Part shown: positions 8,250 to 17,446 of the stretch, in pieces
Layout: each line of letters begins with the position of its first letter
Position numbering within the stretch: position 1 is the stretch's first letter
Translations under genes and position numbers: made by a program
Assembly: GCA_964370795.1 (NCBI GenBank)
Contig: CAYJME010000020.1
Span: forward strand, 1 to 25,654
Length of the DNA: 25,654 nucleotides
Direction of reading: 5' to 3'
Origin: JAHFOW01 sp964370795
Lineage (GTDB): Bacteria; Planctomycetota; Brocadiia; Brocadiales; Brocadiaceae
The notes under the pieces: model-generated
The model's database searches: none
What the model was told of the DNA's origin: nothing
Seen by the model: only the letters and a program-made list of their open reading frames with translations

Positions 8250-8316
8250 GATTGGTAAAAAGTAATAATTACAAACATGTAAAGATTAAACAAGGGAGAT
8301 AGAAAAAACAACATTT

Positions 8317-9093
8317 ATGAAGATAGCTGTATCGGGTAAAGGTGGTGTTGGGAAGACGACCTTTGTAGCCACGCTGGCAAAGGTTTTCGCAGAGAATGGA
8401 AAGAAGGTGATAGCTATTGATGCAGACCCTGTATCTAATTTAGCGGTGACTATGGGTATAAAAAACATATCAGGCATTGTGCCCATCAGTCAGATGAAGG
8501 ATTTAATAAAAGAACGTACGGGATCAACTTCCGAGGAGTATGGAAAGTTCTTTCAATTAAATCCTACCGTTTCTGACCTGCCTGAAAAGCTCTCGCTGGA
8601 ACATGATGGTATAAAACTTATGGTATTGGGAGCTATAAAGCGGGGTGGCGGCGGATGTGCATGTCCAGAGAGCGCATTTTTGAGGACGCTGCTCAGTCAT
8701 TTAATCGTGCACAGGAATGAAGTAGTTATTGTAGATATGGAGGCGGGGGTTGAACACCTTGGGCGCGCTACGGTGAAGTCGGTCAATGCACTGATTGTAA
8801 TTGTAGAGCCTGGTTCAAAGAGTATTCAAACGGCGTTTCAGGTAAAAAAGCTGGCGGATGATATTGGACTTAAAGCGCTTTATGCTGTAGGTAATAAAGT
8901 GTCTTCTCAGGAACACAAGGAGTTAATAGAGAAGGGGTTGAATGGTATACCCGTACTCGGTTTTATTTCCTTAAATAATAAAATATTTGAGTCTGATATC
9001 GTGGGAAATGCGGCATTTTCAGAAAACACCCAATTGCTTTCCGAGGTCAGAGAGATAAAGAAGCGGCTTGAAGAGTGTGTACCGGAGAAGTAA
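8317..9093 (+). CDS. cooC: CooC-type nickel-insertion ATPase for CODH
   Basis: This 258-residue MinD/SIMIBI-class ATPase is needed to insert nickel into the C-cluster of carbon monoxide dehydrogenase. The deviant Walker A loop G7-K8-G-G-V-G-K13-T14 includes the signature lysine K8, D35-A-D-P follows in switch I, and C114-A-C116 is the CxC pair known to bind a metal ion between two CooC monomers. VVIVDMEAGVEHLGR is the family's Walker B region. The start is fixed by the Walker A loop at the N terminus; a GGGAG lies about 20 bases upstream, so initiation may be weak. It precedes the CODH gene by 158 bases, which makes CODH its likely client. A second paralogue lies at 17555-18346. Confidence 0.92.
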   Translation: MKIAVSGKGGVGKTTFVATLAKVFAENGKKVIAIDADPVSNLAVTMGIKNISGIVPISQMKDLIKERTGSTSEEYGKFFQLNPTVSDLPEKLSLEHDGIKLMVLGAIKRGGGGCACPESAFLRTLLSHLIVHRNEVVIVDMEAGVEHLGRATVKSVNALIVIVEPGSKSIQTAFQVKKLADDIGLKALYAVGNKVSSQEHKELIEKGLNGIPVLGFISLNNKIFESDIVGNAAFSENTQLLSEVREIKKRLEECVPEK

Positions 9094-9109
9094 AAGTTTG
9101 TGTTTTTGC

Positions 9110-9137
9110 TTGATTTCAATTCATTAATAATTATAAT
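9110..9137 (+). promoter_or_regulatory. Sigma70-type promoter before the CODH gene
   Basis: TTGATT (9110-9115), a 16-base spacer and a perfect TATAAT (9132-9137) lie in the 158-base gap between cooC and CODH. Transcription would begin near 9144 and give a leader of about 108 bases before ATG 9252. This is the best promoter match I found in the window. It suggests that CODH and the downstream genes can be expressed independently of cooC. Confidence 0.5.
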
Positions 9138-9251
9138 TTATCGTTCCAAAAACTCTTTAAAAAAATGGTAATAAATGCAGGGCTTGAAGATTATGGATAA
9201 AGTTTGTTGATCAAGCGGGTATTTATCAACCGTGAAATGGAGGAATTAATT

Positions 9252-11210
9252 ATGGAAGAAAAACAAAAATCAGTAGACCATATCATGCTTGACAGAATGA
9301 AAGAGCTGAAGATGGAGACAATGTACGACAGATACCAGGCGCAGCTCCCACAGTGCGGCTATGGTAGTCTTGCATTGTGCTGCCGTCATTGTAATTATGG
9401 TCCTTGTAATATAGATCCATTTGGTAAAGGTCCGAAGAAGGGTGTTTGCGGTGCAGATGCGAATACTTTTGCGGCGCGTCATTATCTCCGCATGTGCGGC
9501 GCAGGGACTGCTTGTCATTCTGACCATGCGCGTGCTGCGGCGCATCTTTTAGTTGCTACGGCAAGGGGTGAAGCTCCTGGCTATAGAATTAAAGATGTAG
9601 AGAAGCTCATGATGGTTGCTGAATGTTTTGGGATAAAGACAAAGGACCGCAAAATCAACGAGATTGCGGAAGAAGTTGGCGAGATGGCGCTGATGGAGTT
9701 TGGGAAACCGTATGGGACGTTGCTCTTTTTGAAGAGGGCGCCAGAGGCTCGTCAGAAGATATGGGAAAAACTAGGCATAGCGCCGCGGGCAATTGATCGT
9801 GAGGTTACGGAGAGCATGCACAGGACAGGCATGGGTGGCGATCAGGATTATCGGAATCTTACAAAACAGGCCATGCGCGTGTCTTTGGCCGATGGTTGGG
9901 GTGGCTGTATGATAGCCACTGAATTACAGGATATCATGTTTGGCACTCCAAAGCCAACGCAGGGAAGGTCAAATTTAGGGGTTATCAAAAAAGATCATGT
10001 GAACATTATTGTTCATGGTCACGAACCGCAGCTTGCCGAGGCTATTGTGCTCGCCGTCAACGATCCTGAAGTTGAAAAGGCTGCAAAAGCTGTGGGAGCG
10101 AAAGGTGTTATTATTGCCGGTCTTTGCTGTACTGCAAACGAACTCCTTGTACGGCACGGTATTCCCATGGCAGGACACATGACGATACAAGAGTCTGCAA
10201 TTGCAACGGGCGCTGTTGAAGCAATGGTTGTTGATATACAGTGTGTAATGCAGTCGTTAGCCGATGCGGCGAAACAATTCCATACGAAACTGATTACGAC
10301 GCTATCAAAGGCAAAGATTTTTGGCGCAGAGCATGTGGAGTTTGAAGATGAACATGCCCTTGATTCAGCCAGGAAAATTATCATGATGGCCATAGAAAAT
10401 TATAAAAACCGTGATAATGCCAAGGTGTTTATACCAAGCGCTGCGGAGCCTAACCTTGTTGCCGGTTTTAGCCATGAAACTATCAAGTATATGTTAGGGG
10501 GTAAATATCGCGCAAGTTATAGGCCTCTCAATGACAATATCATTAATGGAAGGATCCGCGGCGTTGTAGGTATTGCCGGTTGTACGAGCCCTAAGGCGGG
10601 CGTATGTGAACCATCGTATGTAGATATGGCAAAAGAGTTGATAGCCAATAACTTTTTAGTTGTAGCGACAGGTTGTGCCGCGGGACAATGTGCATCAGGT
10701 GGGTTGTTAATTCCTGAAATGAAAGATGCATGTGGCGCTGGGCTTAAAGAGGTGTGTGAGGCAGTGGGTATACCGCCAGTCTTACATTCCGGCGCCTGCG
10801 TGGACAATAGTCGTATTCTTATCGCGGTTAGCGAAATGGTAAAAGAAGGCGGCCTGGGGAATGACATCAGCGATTTGCCAGTTGCCGGCGCATGTCTGGA
10901 ATGGATGAGTGAAAAGGCAATCGCCATTGGCCAATTCCTTGTAGCTTCCGGCATTTATACAGTCTTCGGTATGAATTCACCTGTGGCCGGTGCACCTGAC
11001 ATGCAAAGGTTATTGACTAAAGATATGGAAGAGGAGCTTGGCGCCAGGTGGGATTTTGAAAAGGATTTAAAGAAGATAGGCAAGATGCTGATGGACCACA
11101 TTGAGAAGAAGAGAGATGCACTTGGCATAAATGTGAAGAAGGAGAGAAAGCTTTACGACATGGCTGAAAGAAGGGCGCTGGAAAGGGAGTGCAAACCAGC
11201 ACATCATTAA
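9252..11210 (+). CDS. acsA: Anaerobic carbon monoxide dehydrogenase, catalytic subunit
   Basis: This Ni-Fe-S enzyme interconverts CO2 and CO; in the acetyl-CoA pathway it supplies CO to acetyl-CoA synthase (652 residues; homologue of CooS/AcsA). The N-terminal cysteines follow the pattern of the D-cluster (C35, C43) and B-cluster (C44, C47, C52, C66). C-cluster ligands appear in the order VHGHEP (His), GLCCTANE, VVDIQCVMQ, IAGCTSPKAG, ATGCAAGQC and SGACVDN. I start at ATG 9252, since GGAGG lies at 9239-9243; a TTG at 9204 would add 16 unsupported residues. acsB follows after 28 bases. The CHSDH near residue 88 belongs to a single-cysteine context and is not a haem site. A monofunctional CODH is unlikely because ACS is adjacent. 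Confidence 0.97.
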   Translation: MEEKQKSVDHIMLDRMKELKMETMYDRYQAQLPQCGYGSLALCCRHCNYGPCNIDPFGKGPKKGVCGADANTFAARHYLRMCGAGTACHSDHARAAAHLLVATARGEAPGYRIKDVEKLMMVAECFGIKTKDRKINEIAEEVGEMALMEFGKPYGTLLFLKRAPEARQKIWEKLGIAPRAIDREVTESMHRTGMGGDQDYRNLTKQAMRVSLADGWGGCMIATELQDIMFGTPKPTQGRSNLGVIKKDHVNIIVHGHEPQLAEAIVLAVNDPEVEKAAKAVGAKGVIIAGLCCTANELLVRHGIPMAGHMTIQESAIATGAVEAMVVDIQCVMQSLADAAKQFHTKLITTLSKAKIFGAEHVEFEDEHALDSARKIIMMAIENYKNRDNAKVFIPSAAEPNLVAGFSHETIKYMLGGKYRASYRPLNDNIINGRIRGVVGIAGCTSPKAGVCEPSYVDMAKELIANNFLVVATGCAAGQCASGGLLIPEMKDACGAGLKEVCEAVGIPPVLHSGACVDNSRILIAVSEMVKEGGLGNDISDLPVAGACLEWMSEKAIAIGQFLVASGIYTVFGMNSPVAGAPDMQRLLTKDMEEELGARWDFEKDLKKIGKMLMDHIEKKRDALGINVKKERKLYDMAERRALERECKPAHH

Positions 11211-11238
11211 ATAGAAGGGATTTAAAGGGGTATTTCTT

Positions 11239-13425
11239 ATGTCAAAGATTATCTGTTCCGCTGCGATACGTGGCACCTATCAAATCATAGATAAAGCCGA
11301 TAAAAAATTGCAAGACGCAATTGCGCAAAAAGGGCGCAGTTGTAAAGTGGAATTTCCCAATACAGCGTATTATTTGCCTATTATCTATTCCATGACGGGC
11401 ATTCCAGTAAAGACGCTTGAAGACTGCGAATATGTCATGGGTATTGCAAGGAGTATGTTACCTCCATTGCCTGCAGAAAAACACTGGGTGCCTTACCTTG
11501 GGCACACCTTGGATGCGGGTATGGCAACGCTCTTTGCAGAGGAAATTTACGAGGCCTGTAAGTATTTAATTGGACCCCATCCCGTTGACGGAATATGGTT
11601 GGGCGCTGCCGATGATATTATCATGCGTGAGCGTGGTATTGAATTCGTTGATGGCACGGCGCCTGGATTTGCTGCCATTGTAGGATGCGCCCCTGACGCA
11701 GATACTGCCGTAAAAATTGCCAGGGAACTCCAGCAGAAAAATCTCTATGTATTTATGCAATCGGATAATTTCGGCGTATCGTTCGCTGAACAGTTGGCTG
11801 AGAAGGGGGTGCAAATGGGTTGGGATACCCGCCTTGTGCCCTTTGGCAAAGAAACTTCTGCTGCTGTATATTCACTGGGATTTGCAAACAGGGCTGCGCT
11901 TTCCTTTGGAAATGTGCCGCCCGGTGACTTCCGCAGGAATCTCCTGTATAACAAGAATCGTATCTTTGCCTTTGTGCTGGCATTAGGTACGGCGGTCACC
12001 GATGAGCAGTATGCGAATGCCGCCGGCGCAATCAATTACGGCTTTCCGACGATTACGAATATTGACATTCCAGAAATATTACCTACCGGTGTTTGTACTT
12101 ATGAACACGTCGTTTCCCGAGTACCGGTTGATAAAATAGTTGATAAGTGTATCGAGGTGCGTGGTTTGAAGATTTCGATTCACAAGCTCGATATCCCGGT
12201 GGCTTACGGACCTGCCTTTGAGGGTGAGCGAATCCGAAGGGAGGACATGCAGATAGAAATCGGCGGTCCCGGTGTGTCGGCCTTCGAGTATGTGCGTACC
12301 AGAGAAGTAGATGAAGTCGAGGATGGGAAAATTCAGGTTATTGGTCCTGAATTAGACGAAATACCACCTGGTCCCGGTGTTTCATTGGGGATTATGGTGG
12401 ATGTTGCCGGGCGAAAGATGCAGCCTGACTTTGAGCCGATTTTTGAACGGCAGATGCATCGTTTCCTCGGCGAGGCTCAGGGCTTATTCCACATGGGGCA
12501 GAGGGATATTATCCGTCATCGCATCAGCAAGGAGGCGTTTAAGGCAGGTTTCAGGCTTAAGCACATCGGAAATATTATTCACTCAAAGTTTCACGGTGAA
12601 TTTGGCGCAATCGTGGATAAGGTGCAGGTAACCCTGTATACGAAACGTGATGAGGTGGAGAGATTATTGAAGGATGTGCGCGCCGCCTATGCAGAGCGTG
12701 ATGCGCGATTAATGGGTATGAAGGATGAATCGGTCAACCTCTTTTACAGTTGCACGCTTTGCCAGAGTTTTGCTCCGAGCCATGTTTGTATTGTAACGCC
12801 GGAACGTTCCGGATTATGTGGCTCTGTGAGCTGGCTTGATGGAAAGGCTGGTTATGAAATTAATCCAACCGGGCCAAATCAGCCAATTGAAAAGGGTAAG
12901 ACTGTTAATGAATCGGTTGGGCAGTGGGAAGGTACGAACACATTCATTCTGAATAACTCAAACAGATCGCTTGAGAAGGTAAGTTTGTATAGCATTATGA
13001 CAGACCCCATGACAAGCTGTGGTTGTTTTGAGTGTATCTCTGCAATGCTTCCTATGACCAATGGTATTATGGTTGTGGATCGTGATTTTACCGAGATGAC
13101 CCCCTGTGGTATGAAATTCTCAACTCTGGCCGGTACGGTTGGCGGCGGATTGCAAACTCCAGGTTTCATGGGGCATAGTAAGTACTATCTCAGCAGCAGA
13201 AAGTTCATTTCGGCGGATGGCGGATTGGCCCGTGTGGTGTGGATGCCAAAGGCGCTTAAAGATGAATTGCGCGAAATGCTTGTCGAGACTGCCCGTGAAC
13301 TCGGATTAGGGGATGATTTCATTGATAAAATAGCGGACGAGACCATCGCCCAGACAGAGGAAGATGTACTTAACCATTTACAGAAGGTTAATCACCCGGC
13401 ATTGACGTTGGCGCCGATGATTTAA
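11239..13425 (+). CDS. acsB: Acetyl-CoA synthase (CODH/ACS beta-type subunit)
   Basis: AcsB condenses a methyl group from the corrinoid protein, CO from CODH and CoA to acetyl-CoA. At 728 residues it is the full-length bacterial form including the N-terminal CODH-contacting domain, unlike the shorter archaeal subunit. The A-cluster ligands are complete: C505, C508, C517 and C527 bind the 4Fe-4S cubane, C508 and the pair C594-G-C596 hold the two nickel atoms. These positions are offset by exactly one from the numbering I recall for Moorella ACS. A purine-rich AGGGG precedes the ATG. It lies 28 bases after the CODH gene, consistent with a bifunctional CODH/ACS complex in the cytoplasm. Confidence 0.98.
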   Translation: MSKIICSAAIRGTYQIIDKADKKLQDAIAQKGRSCKVEFPNTAYYLPIIYSMTGIPVKTLEDCEYVMGIARSMLPPLPAEKHWVPYLGHTLDAGMATLFAEEIYEACKYLIGPHPVDGIWLGAADDIIMRERGIEFVDGTAPGFAAIVGCAPDADTAVKIARELQQKNLYVFMQSDNFGVSFAEQLAEKGVQMGWDTRLVPFGKETSAAVYSLGFANRAALSFGNVPPGDFRRNLLYNKNRIFAFVLALGTAVTDEQYANAAGAINYGFPTITNIDIPEILPTGVCTYEHVVSRVPVDKIVDKCIEVRGLKISIHKLDIPVAYGPAFEGERIRREDMQIEIGGPGVSAFEYVRTREVDEVEDGKIQVIGPELDEIPPGPGVSLGIMVDVAGRKMQPDFEPIFERQMHRFLGEAQGLFHMGQRDIIRHRISKEAFKAGFRLKHIGNIIHSKFHGEFGAIVDKVQVTLYTKRDEVERLLKDVRAAYAERDARLMGMKDESVNLFYSCTLCQSFAPSHVCIVTPERSGLCGSVSWLDGKAGYEINPTGPNQPIEKGKTVNESVGQWEGTNTFILNNSNRSLEKVSLYSIMTDPMTSCGCFECISAMLPMTNGIMVVDRDFTEMTPCGMKFSTLAGTVGGGLQTPGFMGHSKYYLSSRKFISADGGLARVVWMPKALKDELREMLVETARELGLGDDFIDKIADETIAQTEEDVLNHLQKVNHPALTLAPMI

Positions 13426-13463
13426 CAAATATTTTAATAAATTTTTTATTTTGGAGTGGATTC

Positions 13464-14102
13464 ATGATTTGTGATTTGCCTTTCCCTGTTCAGGAAGAGA
13501 AGCACGTTTTCGGAGGCCAGGATGAAGGTGCTAGCGAAACAAAAGAAAAACAGTCAGGGGGCGATTTGATCTCACGACTGTTAAAAACCCGGACCATTAT
13601 GGTAACGGATGAAGTGAACAAAAAGATGGCACAACAGATCATGACACAGCTTATCCTCCTTGAGGCAGAGAATAATGACGATATCAAGGTGTTTATTAAT
13701 TCTCCGGGTGGGGATGCTGACGCTGGTTTTGCAATTTATGATATGATGCGCTTTGTTAAACCGAAGATACTGGCTATATGTACCGGCGTTGTGGCGAGCG
13801 CTGCTGTGATTATACTCCTGGGGGCACAAAGAGGAAACAGGTATAGCATGCCGAATGCGCGTATTCTCATACATCAACCTTCGACGGGTATTCATGGAAC
13901 GGCTTCCGATATTCAGATTGAGGCAAACGAAATACTCAAATGCAGGGAGAAGATCAACCGGTTGATTTCACTTGAAACCGGGCAGGGTATAGAGAAGGTT
14001 GAGACTGATACGAAAAGAAATTTCTGGATGTCTGCCGAAGAGGCGCTTAAGTATGGATTAGTCAATAAAATTATACTGACTGGCGATGATTTAAAGGCGT
14101 AA
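13464..14102 (+). CDS. clpP: ClpP-family serine protease within the acetyl-CoA operon
   Basis: This 212-residue ClpP-fold protease has its catalytic triad intact: S112 (GVVASAAVI), H137 (LIHQPSTG) and D182 (ETDTKRNF). Other ClpP hallmarks are INSPGGDADAG and the handle region EILKCREKINRL. ClpP forms tetradecamers that degrade proteins handed over by ClpX or ClpA. Here the first 33 residues are hydrophilic and do not resemble the usual axial-loop start (PMVIEQT followed by RGER), and the oxyanion-side sequence VASAA replaces the common AASM. A GGAG precedes ATG 13464. It is flanked at 38 and 31 bases by acsB and acsC, so it should be co-expressed with them. No ClpX or ClpA gene is in the window. 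Its client is unknown; turnover of oxygen-damaged CODH/ACS is one guess. Confidence 0.93.
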   Translation: MICDLPFPVQEEKHVFGGQDEGASETKEKQSGGDLISRLLKTRTIMVTDEVNKKMAQQIMTQLILLEAENNDDIKVFINSPGGDADAGFAIYDMMRFVKPKILAICTGVVASAAVIILLGAQRGNRYSMPNARILIHQPSTGIHGTASDIQIEANEILKCREKINRLISLETGQGIEKVETDTKRNFWMSAEEALKYGLVNKIILTGDDLKA

Positions 14103-14133
14103 TTTTATTTTAATTGTGAAAGGATCTTAAAGA

Positions 14134-15474
14134 ATGGCATTAACCGGACTGGACATTTACAAATTACTTCCTAAGACAAATTGTAAAAAGTGTGGACGGC
14201 CCACGTGTCTGGCGTTTGCAATGCAATTAGCCCAGAAAAAGGCGAATCTTTCTGATTGCCCTGATGTGAGCGAGGATGCAAAGAAGATTCTGGGGGCTGC
14301 ATCCGCTCCTCCGATTAAACTTGTAACTGTCGGTTCAGGCGCTAAAAAGGTCGAAGTTGGTGAAGAAAATGTATTGTTCAGGCATGAAGAGAAGTTTTAT
14401 CATCCAACGGGCGTGGCTGTTACTATCACGGATGATTTGAGCGAGACAGCCTTTAGCGACCGTTTAAAACAGATTAACAGTTTGAAGATATCCCGAGTTG
14501 GCACTGAGATTGAAATCGATCTGGTTGCGGTCATTAATAAAAGCAACGACGCGGGAAAATTTGCTGAGGCTGCAAAGAATGTGAGCAGTGGTTCTCATTT
14601 AAGTATGATTCTTAGCAGTTCATCTGTGGATAACATGAAGGCTGCGCTAACGAATTGTGCTGATAAAAGACCTTTGATACATGGCGCTCATGCCGCTAAT
14701 TGTGGCCAAATGGCAGCTTTGGCGAAGGAAAAAAATTGTCCTATGACGGTAACTGCGCCAACGCTTGAAGAACTTGCAGACCTTGCTGAATGTGCGAAAA
14801 AGGCAGGCGTTGAAGAAATAGTCCTCGATGTAAGCGGTAATAATCCGAAAGAGGTACTCCAGAAGCTGACGAAGATACGACGATTGTCGCTGAAAAAAAA
14901 CTTCCGGACGCTGGGCTTTCCCATGATTACCTTTGTGTGTGATGAAGACCCGTTTATGGAAATTTCGCTGGCGAGTACCTATTTGCTTAAATACGCGGGC
15001 ATAGTTGCCGTAAATGCATGTGAACCATGGGCGATTATGCCATTGCTAACAGCCCGCACAAATATATTTACTGATCCACAGAAACCAATTCAGGTTGAGC
15101 CAAAATTATACGCAGTGGGCGATGTTAAGGAAGATTCTCCCGTGTTGTTTACTACAAACTTCTCCCTTACGTACTATACCGTTGAGGGTGAGGTTGAATC
15201 GAGCCGTGTACCTACTTATATTTTATCGGTGGACACCGGTGGAACGTCTGTGCTAACGGCCTATTCCGGCGATAAATTGAACGATAAAGTTGTGGCGAAG
15301 GCTATGTCAGATGCAAAGGTTGAAACTAAGGTAAAGCACAGAAAGCTGATCATTCCTGGCCTGGTAGCCGTGATGTCCGGAAAACTCCAGGAGACGCTTG
15401 GGTGGGAAATCCTTGTAGGTCCCCGGGAAGCATCTGGCCTTTCTTCATATCTGAAGACGGTGTGGAAAGCTTAA
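14134..15474 (+). CDS. acsC: Corrinoid iron-sulfur protein, large subunit
   Basis: AcsC (446 residues) is the large (gamma) subunit of the corrinoid iron-sulfur protein, which carries the methyl group between AcsE and acetyl-CoA synthase. The N-terminal domain binds a low-potential 4Fe-4S cluster through C17, C20, C25 and C42 (NCKKCGRPTC then SDCPD), the usual spacing. A TIM barrel follows (about 60-320), then the C-terminal corrinoid-binding domain (about 325-446) with VDTGGTSVLTAYSG and the closing LVAVMSGKLQETLGWEILVGP. AGGA lies upstream of ATG 14134. Its partner AcsD is encoded three genes later, while the cobalamin-activating protein follows directly after 40 bases. Confidence 0.97.
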   Translation: MALTGLDIYKLLPKTNCKKCGRPTCLAFAMQLAQKKANLSDCPDVSEDAKKILGAASAPPIKLVTVGSGAKKVEVGEENVLFRHEEKFYHPTGVAVTITDDLSETAFSDRLKQINSLKISRVGTEIEIDLVAVINKSNDAGKFAEAAKNVSSGSHLSMILSSSSVDNMKAALTNCADKRPLIHGAHAANCGQMAALAKEKNCPMTVTAPTLEELADLAECAKKAGVEEIVLDVSGNNPKEVLQKLTKIRRLSLKKNFRTLGFPMITFVCDEDPFMEISLASTYLLKYAGIVAVNACEPWAIMPLLTARTNIFTDPQKPIQVEPKLYAVGDVKEDSPVLFTTNFSLTYYTVEGEVESSRVPTYILSVDTGGTSVLTAYSGDKLNDKVVAKAMSDAKVETKVKHRKLIIPGLVAVMSGKLQETLGWEILVGPREASGLSSYLKTVWKA

Positions 15475-15514
15475 TAATTTGGCCGTTTGAGAACTTTCAC
15501 TTCGGGTTATCAAT

Positions 15515-17446
15515 TTGGAAAACTCACGCTATAAAGTACACTTCTTTCCTGTTGACGTTTCGGCAGAAATTGAAAAGGGCAAAACCATCCTGGACGCTGC
15601 CTATAAAGGCGATTTATTTATTAATGCCTTGTGCGGCGGCGATGGCACCTGCGGTAAATGCAAGGTGATTCTTGGTTCCGGGATGATTGAAAGCATGCCC
15701 ACGACGCACATCTCCGTTTCGGAAGCGCAAAAAGGGTATGTCCTTGCATGTAGCACAAAGGTATTGGGCGACCTGGAAGTGATTATTCCCGAGGAATCGA
15801 AGCTTGATAAAAGCCAAATTCTCGTCAGTGATTTTCCGCAATTCTCGGGTTCCTTGGCGGCAGCCACATCGAAAGCGGGGCACTTTAAGCAAGAGCCGTT
15901 GGTGAGTAAAGTATATCTTGAACCACCGCCGCCCAGTCTGGATGACTGTATGGCAGATTACGAGCGACTGTGTAAGGAAATCATGGTTAAGACGAACATT
16001 CCGTTAGAAAGGCTAACGACTAATTTTTCAGTTTTAAAACGACTCCCCGGTATTCTCAGGGATAGTAACTGGAAGGTTACGGCAACGCTTGGATACAGGG
16101 GTTTGTCATCTGAAATCCTTGAAATACAGGCTGGAGATGTGAGTGCAAGTAATTATGGCGTTGCGGTGGATGTGGGGACTACCACGGTGGTTGCGCATCT
16201 CCTGAATCTTTCACGCGGAGAAACGATCGACATCGAAGCCACCTACAACTCGCAAATAAAATACGGGGATGATTATATCCAGAGGATTATTTATGCTACG
16301 CAAAATAATGCAATGGAGCTTATGCAGGAAGTGTTGGTTGAGGACATTAATCACCTCATTTCCACCCTTATGAAGAGAAACCATATTAGTATCCATGATA
16401 TTAGCGCCGTGGTGTGTGCAGGAAATACGGTGATGACTCATTTTCTCGTAGGTTTAGACCCTACGAATATCAGAAAAGAACCGTACCTTCCTGCGGCGAG
16501 TTTTGTGCCTCCTCTAAGGGCGCAGGATGTGGGAATAAAAATTAATAGCAACGGTTTGCTTTATTCGCTCCCGTGTGTAGGCGCTTATGTGGGTGGTGAT
16601 ATTTCTTCCGGGGTGCTTGCAATTCGATTGGACAAGGCGGATGTCTTGTCATTGCTTATTGACATTGGCACAAACGGTGAGATAGTATTGGGAAATAAGG
16701 ATTGGATGGTATGTTGTTCCGCATCCGCAGGCCCTTCATTTGAAGGCAGCGGTATTTCCTGTGGAATGCGTGCGGCAAAGGGTGCAATTGAAAAGGTTAC
16801 TATTACGAAAAATTACGATGTTATATGTAAGACAATCGGGAATACGCCTTCCAGCGGAATATGTGGTTCGGGACTCCTGGATTGTCTTGCCAATCTGACA
16901 AGAAGCGGCGTTATTGACAGGACGGGCAATTTCCAGAAAGGGATAGAGACCGACCGTCTGAGAAAAACAGAGAATGGGTATGAATTTGTCCTGGTCGATA
17001 AAAGTGAAACTTCTACAAAAAGGGATATTGTTATTACCCAGGCCGATATTCAGAATCTGATACGGTCCAAGGCTGCTATTTATTCGGCGATTTCCACGTT
17101 GCTTGAATCCATGGGCATGAGCGTAAATGACATTGAGCAGCTTTATCTGGCCGGCGGTTTTGGCAATTACCTGGATATACGGAGCGCTATAACCATCGGC
17201 ATGCTTCCTGATGTATCTGTTTCAAAGGTACAATTTGTGGGGAATACCTCCGTGATAGGCGCGAAAATGTCTTTGTTCTCAAAAGACGCTTATGAAGTTG
17301 CCAGGACAGTTGCATCGAAGATGACCTATTTTGATCTCATGAGCAATAATAAATATATGGAAGAATATATGTCGGCAAATTTTTTGCCGCATACTAATAT
17401 TGAAAAATTTCCCTCAGTCGCGGAAGAGTTGCTGGTTAGAAGTTGA
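15515..17446 (+). CDS. acsV: Reductive activator of the corrinoid protein (RACo)
   Basis: RACo-type proteins use ATP and a 2Fe-2S cluster to reduce inactive Co(II) of the corrinoid iron-sulfur protein back to Co(I). The 643-residue protein has a plant-type ferredoxin domain with C40, C46, C49 and C79 (CGGDGTCGKC, later ACSTK), a linker, and an ASKHA-type ATPase domain with D219-V-G-T-T-T and D383-I-G-T-N-G-E. AGGFGNYLD near the C terminus is typical of the family. The start must be TTG 15515: it leaves a short strand before the cluster cysteines, and the first ATG lies behind them. No clear Shine-Dalgarno sequence precedes it, so translation may depend on acsC, whose stop is 40 bases upstream. 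The stop codon lies in a long inverted repeat. Confidence 0.93.
   Translation: MENSRYKVHFFPVDVSAEIEKGKTILDAAYKGDLFINALCGGDGTCGKCKVILGSGMIESMPTTHISVSEAQKGYVLACSTKVLGDLEVIIPEESKLDKSQILVSDFPQFSGSLAAATSKAGHFKQEPLVSKVYLEPPPPSLDDCMADYERLCKEIMVKTNIPLERLTTNFSVLKRLPGILRDSNWKVTATLGYRGLSSEILEIQAGDVSASNYGVAVDVGTTTVVAHLLNLSRGETIDIEATYNSQIKYGDDYIQRIIYATQNNAMELMQEVLVEDINHLISTLMKRNHISIHDISAVVCAGNTVMTHFLVGLDPTNIRKEPYLPAASFVPPLRAQDVGIKINSNGLLYSLPCVGAYVGGDISSGVLAIRLDKADVLSLLIDIGTNGEIVLGNKDWMVCCSASAGPSFEGSGISCGMRAAKGAIEKVTITKNYDVICKTIGNTPSSGICGSGLLDCLANLTRSGVIDRTGNFQKGIETDRLRKTENGYEFVLVDKSETSTKRDIVITQADIQNLIRSKAAIYSAISTLLESMGMSVNDIEQLYLAGGFGNYLDIRSAITIGMLPDVSVSKVQFVGNTSVIGAKMSLFSKDAYEVARTVASKMTYFDLMSNNKYMEEYMSANFLPHTNIEKFPSVAEELLVRS

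Noticed and set aside
9500..9530. TACHSDH in CODH as a possible haem motif
   Set aside because: The preceding cysteine is six residues away, not three, so CxxCH is not met; these cysteines lie in the normal N-terminal region of CODH.
10019..10954. Long minus-strand frames opposite CODH
   Set aside because: They are shadows of a strongly conserved enzyme read on the other strand.
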